DNA of 6,483 nucleotides from Clostridia bacterium (GTDB lineage: Bacteria > Bacillota > Clostridia > Christensenellales > Aristaeellaceae), in contig JAFZRB010000429.1 in assembly GCA_017620115.1 (NCBI GenBank), positions 1-6,483 on the forward strand. The letters are read 5' to 3'. Shown one piece after another: positions 5,332 to 6,483 of the stretch (the stretch's first letter is position 1; each line of letters starts with the position of its first letter). Below the pieces are notes generated by a model. The model searched no databases. It saw only the letters and a list, made by a program, of their open reading frames with translations, and was not told the origin of the DNA. The position numbers and the translations under genes are program-made.

Positions 5332-6171
5332 ATGCGGCGAAGCGATATCGTGCTGCTGGACGGCGCCGTGGGCACCAGCCTGTGGGAAAAAACCAATGAC
5401 AAGGTGGCCGTGTGGCGTTATAACATCGAAAATCCCGCCATCGTGACGGAGCTGGCCGGGGAATACGTGGACGCGGGCGCTCAGATCATCCTCGCGAACA
5501 CCTTCGGCGCAAACCGTTATGCCGTGGGCAAAACGGACTATTCGGTTCAGACCATCGTGTCCGAGGGCGTACGGCTTGCGAAGGAAGCCGTGCGCGGCCG
5601 CGCGAAGGTGGCGCTGGCGGTCGGCCCGCTGCCGATCCTGCTGGAGCCCTACGGCGACCTCACCGAGGAGGACGCCTATGCGGCGTTCGACGAGCAGATC
5701 TCAGCCGGCGTCGCCCAGAAGCCGGACGTGATCGTGCTGCAGACCTTCATGGACGCCGATATGATGCGCATCGCCGGCCAAGCCGCCGCGAAGCACAATC
5801 TACCCATCTTCTCCATGCTCACGTTCACCGAGGTCGGCAAGACCATCATGGGCCATTCCGTGGAATACTTCGTGGACGCGATGAAGGAGATCCCGCTGGC
5901 CGCCATCGGCATGAACTGCTCCCTGGGGCCGGACAAGGCCATTCCCGTGATCGGCTCCTTCCGCCAGTTTACCGATCTGCCGCTCGCCTTCAAGCCGAAC
6001 GCCGGAAAGCCCATCCTGCAGGACGGCGAGCAGAAGGTGGAGTACGACATCGAAACCTTTGTGGAGGACTGCATCCCCGCGCTGGACTGCGACGTGACGT
6101 ATATCGGCGGCTGCTGCGGCAGCAACGCGGCCTATATCCGCGCCCTCGGAAAGCGGATTTTCGGCCAGTGA
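5332..6171 (+). CDS. homocysteine S-methyltransferase-family protein, stand-alone
   Basis: A 279-residue protein of the Pfam S-methyl_trans fold (as in BHMT and the first domain of MetH), alone and without folate or cobalamin domains. LLDGAVGTSL (8-17) is the N-terminal substrate loop; the zinc ligands are Cys196 (GMNCS) and Cys261-Cys262 (IGGCCG). The family transfers a methyl group to a zinc-bound thiol, normally homocysteine. Where homologues generally read (L/I)ET, this protein has VLQTFMDAD (135-143), so Gln137 replaces the Glu thought to contact the homocysteine amino group; the acceptor may differ. With a corrinoid protein divergently transcribed, it may take the methyl group from methyl-cobalt. 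I chose ATG 5332: an upstream TTG-start reading from 5272 would place coding sequence over the promoter. The next gene starts 27 bases after its stop. Confidence 0.88.
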   Translation: MRRSDIVLLDGAVGTSLWEKTNDKVAVWRYNIENPAIVTELAGEYVDAGAQIILANTFGANRYAVGKTDYSVQTIVSEGVRLAKEAVRGRAKVALAVGPLPILLEPYGDLTEEDAYAAFDEQISAGVAQKPDVIVLQTFMDADMMRIAGQAAAKHNLPIFSMLTFTEVGKTIMGHSVEYFVDAMKEIPLAAIGMNCSLGPDKAIPVIGSFRQFTDLPLAFKPNAGKPILQDGEQKVEYDIETFVEDCIPALDCDVTYIGGCCGSNAAYIRALGKRIFGQ

Positions 6172-6198
6172 CAAAACACTCATGAGGAGGCGCACGGC

Positions 6199-6483
6199 AT
6201 GAACCACCGCGAACGCGTCAGGGCAGTGATGCACTATGAGAACTACGACCGCCTGCCCTGCGTGGCATTTGGCTATTGGGGCGAGACGCTCGACAAATGG
6301 GCGGACGAGGGCCACATTGCCCGCGAGACCGCCGAGCTGTACAAAAAGACCGGCGACAACGGCCCTGCCGACCGGGCTATCATGGATCAGCTGGGATTCG
6401 ATTTCAGCTGGCAGAGCTGCGTCAGCGGCAGCAACACGCTCTTTCCCGGCTTCGAGCACAAGGTGCTCAGGGTGGAGGCGGAC
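6199..6483 (+). CDS. UroD/MtaA-superfamily methyltransferase, N-terminal fragment (cut by window end)
   Basis: The first 95 residues of a protein continuing past the window. The start MNHRERVRAVMHYENYDRLP has the R-E-R...H-Y-E-x-x-D-R-x-P pattern of corrinoid-linked UroD-like methyltransferases, followed by FGYWGETLDKW. GAGGAGG (6184-6190) lies 8 bases before the ATG. It follows the homocysteine-methyltransferase-like gene closely on the same strand with no terminator between, so the two are probably one operon. It clearly differs from the N-terminus of the homologue at 1377-2435 and may be a separate subfamily with a different substrate. The metal-binding motifs lie outside the window, so activity cannot be judged. 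Confidence 0.85.
   Translation, partial: MNHRERVRAVMHYENYDRLPCVAFGYWGETLDKWADEGHIARETAELYKKTGDNGPADRAIMDQLGFDFSWQSCVSGSNTLFPGFEHKVLRVEAD

Overview
The window looks like chromosomal DNA from an anaerobic, GC-rich member of the Clostridia (Firmicutes), probably a gut or sediment acetogen-like or methyl-utilising fermenter. The grounds are strong GGAGG ribosome binding sites, consensus sigma-70/sigma-A promoters with 17-base spacers, and a concentration of corrinoid methyl-transfer genes. The taxonomic call is an inference; no rRNA or marker gene is present.

Layout. (1) 1-198, plus: the C-terminal end of a uroporphyrinogen-decarboxylase-like (UroD/MtaA superfamily) methyltransferase. (2) 195-257: a possible 20-residue ORF joined by ATGA overlaps to both neighbours. 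(3) 254-1177, plus: a DUF4268 protein with a PD-(D/E)XK-nuclease-like N-terminus, in an AT-rich stretch that looks foreign. (4) 1178-1376: a gene-poor gap ending in a near-perfect hairpin, probably a terminator shared by two convergent transcripts. (5) 5124 down to 1377, minus: a tight four-gene operon encoding a corrinoid protein, a cysteine-rich DUF2284 protein, a ferredoxin-ASKHA corrinoid activase (RACo/RamA-like function) and a UroD-superfamily methyltransferase. (6) 5125-5331: a divergent promoter region with two clear back-to-back promoters. (7) 5332-6171, plus: a stand-alone homocysteine S-methyltransferase-family protein, followed at 6199 by the N-terminus of another UroD-superfamily methyltransferase that runs off the window.

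How the genes may work together. A methyltransferase takes a methyl group from a donor and puts it on Co(I) of the corrinoid protein. A second methyltransferase moves it to an acceptor such as tetrahydrofolate, a thiol or homocysteine. The activase uses ATP and an electron to rescue Co(II) that forms by accidental oxidation, and the DUF2284 protein may carry that electron. No MttB, MtaB or MtmB/MtbB-type first methyltransferase is visible. The UroD-like and homocysteine-methyltransferase-like proteins are therefore the candidates for both substrate and acceptor steps, and the substrate cannot be read from the sequence. This unassigned methyl donor/acceptor pair is the most interesting aspect of the window.
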